Shown here: positions 32,850-33,998 of the stretch, one piece after another
Position numbering within the stretch: position 1 is the first letter of the stretch
Layout: the number at the start of each line of letters is the position of its first letter
Assembly (NCBI GenBank): GCA_009380095.1
Contig: WHSL01000041.1
Span: 1 to 33,998, forward strand
From: Streptosporangiales bacterium
GTDB taxonomy: Bacteria; Actinomycetota; Actinomycetes; Streptosporangiales; Streptosporangiaceae
Length of the DNA: 33,998 nt
Reading direction: 5' to 3'
Notes under the pieces: model-generated
The model's input: only the letters and a program-made list of their open reading frames with translations
The model's database searches: none
Told to the model about the DNA's origin: nothing
Translations under genes and position numbers: made by a program

Positions 32850-33932
32850 ATGTCCGACGTGACACTGATGATCGGCACCCGCAAAGGGATGTTCGTCGCC
32901 CGTTCCACCAAGGGCGGCGGGTGGGACGTCGCGCCCGGCGTGTTCGACCACACCGCGGTCACCGCGGTCGGCATCGACACGTCCAGCGGCCGGCTCCTGG
33001 CCGGCATCGAGCACGGGCACTACGGGCCCGGTGTCTACTGGTCCGACGACAGGGGCGCCACGTGGCACGAGAGCGAGGAGCAGGCGATCGCCTTCCCCGA
33101 GCGCACGGAGGCGTCGCTGGCCCGGGTGTGGCAGCTGCACCCGGCCGCCGCGGAGCCGGGGGTGGTCTACGCGGGGGTCGAGCCGTCCGCGATCTTCCGC
33201 TCGGAGGACGGGGGGAAGAGCTTCAGCTTGATCGAGGGGCTCTGGGATCACCCGCACCGGCCCACCTGGTTCCCCGGCGGCGGTGGCCTCTGCCTGCACA
33301 CGATCCTGACCCGCCCCGACGACCCGTCCCGCATCACCGTGGCGATGTCCACCGGCGGGGTCTACCGCAGCTATGACGGCGGTGCATCCTGGGCGCCCGC
33401 CAACAAGGGCATCACGGCCGACTTCGCGCCCGGCCCGCCGCCGGAGTACGGCCAGTGCGTGCACAAGATCTCCCCCGCGGGCGGCAACCCCGACCGGCTC
33501 TACCTGCAGAACCACGGCGGCGTGTTCCGCAGCGACGATGCCGGTGACACCTGGGCGCCGATCCACGGCGGGCTCCCCGAGGACAACTTCGGGTTCCCGA
33601 TCGTGGCGCACCCGTCCAACCCCGACACGGTGTCCGTGTTCCCGGTGACCGACCCGATGCAGGGGCGGGTCCCGGTGGACCACCGGATCCGGGTGTTCCG
33701 GAGTGACGACGCCGGGGAGAGCTGGCGGCCGCTGTCCGCGGGCCTGCCCACCGAGCCGTCGTACGCGGGCGTCATGCGGGACGCGATGTGCACCGACGGG
33801 GGCGACCCGGCGGGCCTCTACTTCGGCACCCGCGACGGCTGCGTGTACGCCAGCCGCGACGAGGGCGAGACCTGGCAGCTCGTCGCGGGCCACCTGGCCG
33901 ACGTGCTCAGCGTCCGGGCGGCGGTCCTGTGA
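32850..33932 (+). CDS. BNR/Asp-box repeat beta-propeller (sialidase-like or exo-alpha-sialidase-fold) protein
   Basis: A 360-residue protein with GAGGA six bases before ATG 32850. Asp-box motifs (S/x-D-x-G-x-T/S-W/F) recur at SDDRGATW, SEDGGKSF, SYDGGASW, SDDAGDTW, SDDAGESW and SRDEGETW, giving about six propeller blades. The N-terminus MLIGTRKGMFVARS-like pattern (here MSDVTLMIGTRKGMFVARS) and no signal peptide argue for a cytoplasmic protein, not a secreted sialidase; the arginine triad of true sialidases is not obvious. Function is unknown. Its TGA overlaps the GTG of the next gene (GTGA at 33929-33932), so the two are coupled. Confidence 0.88.
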   Translation: MSDVTLMIGTRKGMFVARSTKGGGWDVAPGVFDHTAVTAVGIDTSSGRLLAGIEHGHYGPGVYWSDDRGATWHESEEQAIAFPERTEASLARVWQLHPAAAEPGVVYAGVEPSAIFRSEDGGKSFSLIEGLWDHPHRPTWFPGGGGLCLHTILTRPDDPSRITVAMSTGGVYRSYDGGASWAPANKGITADFAPGPPPEYGQCVHKISPAGGNPDRLYLQNHGGVFRSDDAGDTWAPIHGGLPEDNFGFPIVAHPSNPDTVSVFPVTDPMQGRVPVDHRIRVFRSDDAGESWRPLSAGLPTEPSYAGVMRDAMCTDGGDPAGLYFGTRDGCVYASRDEGETWQLVAGHLADVLSVRAAVL

Positions 33933-33998
33933 GCACCACCTCACCCGGCGCGACCCCCGGCATCCCGCCCGGGGGCTCGGGCAGCCCGCCCGCAGGCG
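33929..33998 (+). CDS. Start of a coupled downstream gene, cut by the window edge
   Basis: GTG 33929 overlaps the propeller stop in a GTGA junction and opens a frame of 23 codons (Ser/Thr/Pro/Gly-rich) to the end of the window. In other actinobacteria such propeller genes are often followed by a small MoaD/ThiS-like gene, but the visible N-terminus does not show that fold. Product unknown. Confidence 0.4.
   Translation, partial: MSTTSPGATPGIPPGGSGSPPAG

Overview
The window is very GC-rich (about 70% or more by eye), uses GTG starts freely, and carries actinobacterial hallmark genes (GarA-type FHA protein, FtsR-type MerR regulator, DUF881/SBP membrane set, DUF5999, an F420/PPOX-type reductase). 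Gene order around 7-19 kb matches the block known from Mycobacterium tuberculosis as Rv1822-Rv1832. The sequence therefore comes from the chromosome of an actinomycete. A Streptosporangiales/Thermomonosporaceae-like or streptomycete-like lineage fits best, but I cannot name the genus. I see no tRNA, rRNA, insertion sequence, phage gene or CRISPR array.

Layout. 0-2.8 kb: a lactate-utilisation operon lutABC on the minus strand, with shortened LUD regions in LutB and LutC. 3.2-4.5 kb: a DUF5999 mini-protein and a coupled hydrolase/PPOX pair. 4.6-5.3 kb: a rearranged patch holding a small HTH gene, an antisense 3' relic of methionine aminopeptidase, a strong hairpin and 54-57 bp tandem copies of the end of the next gene. 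5.2-6.8 kb: a TPR protein with an in-frame 21-bp repeat tract. 7-19.3 kb: the conserved core on the minus strand, read right to left: CDP-alcohol phosphatidyltransferase, fused mannose-1-phosphate guanylyltransferase/phosphomannomutase-like protein, DUF881, SBP, DUF881, gcvH, garA, ftsR, bifunctional nuclease, second MerR, and gcvP behind a tandem glycine riboswitch. 19.5-22.4 kb: a membrane-anchored EEP phosphatase, a PrsW-type intramembrane protease and a DUF4232 lipoprotein.

22.5-23.8 kb is the wreck of a nitrate-respiration locus. A narK 3' piece on the minus strand abuts a narG 3' piece on the plus strand, followed by narH and narJ scraps joined by deletions, with two single-base frameshifts. 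24-34 kb is accessory metabolism: a giant polytopic membrane protein, a crotonase-fold enzyme, an HSL-type esterase, a PuuD-like glutamine amidotransferase that has lost its catalytic Cys and His, a flavohemoglobin, a PaaI-type thioesterase divergent from an XRE/MmyB-type regulator across a dyad operator, and a BNR-repeat propeller coupled to a gene cut off by the window edge.

How it works together. The core block combines glycine cleavage (GcvP and GcvH, with riboswitch control), 2-oxoglutarate/TCA flux control (GarA/OdhI) and cell division/envelope functions (FtsR, SBP/DUF881, phospholipid and GDP-mannose synthesis). No clearly new defence or mobile system is visible. The most unusual items are the multiply deleted nar relic, the dead-looking amidotransferase, the map relic antisense to an HTH gene, and the eroded lut genes.
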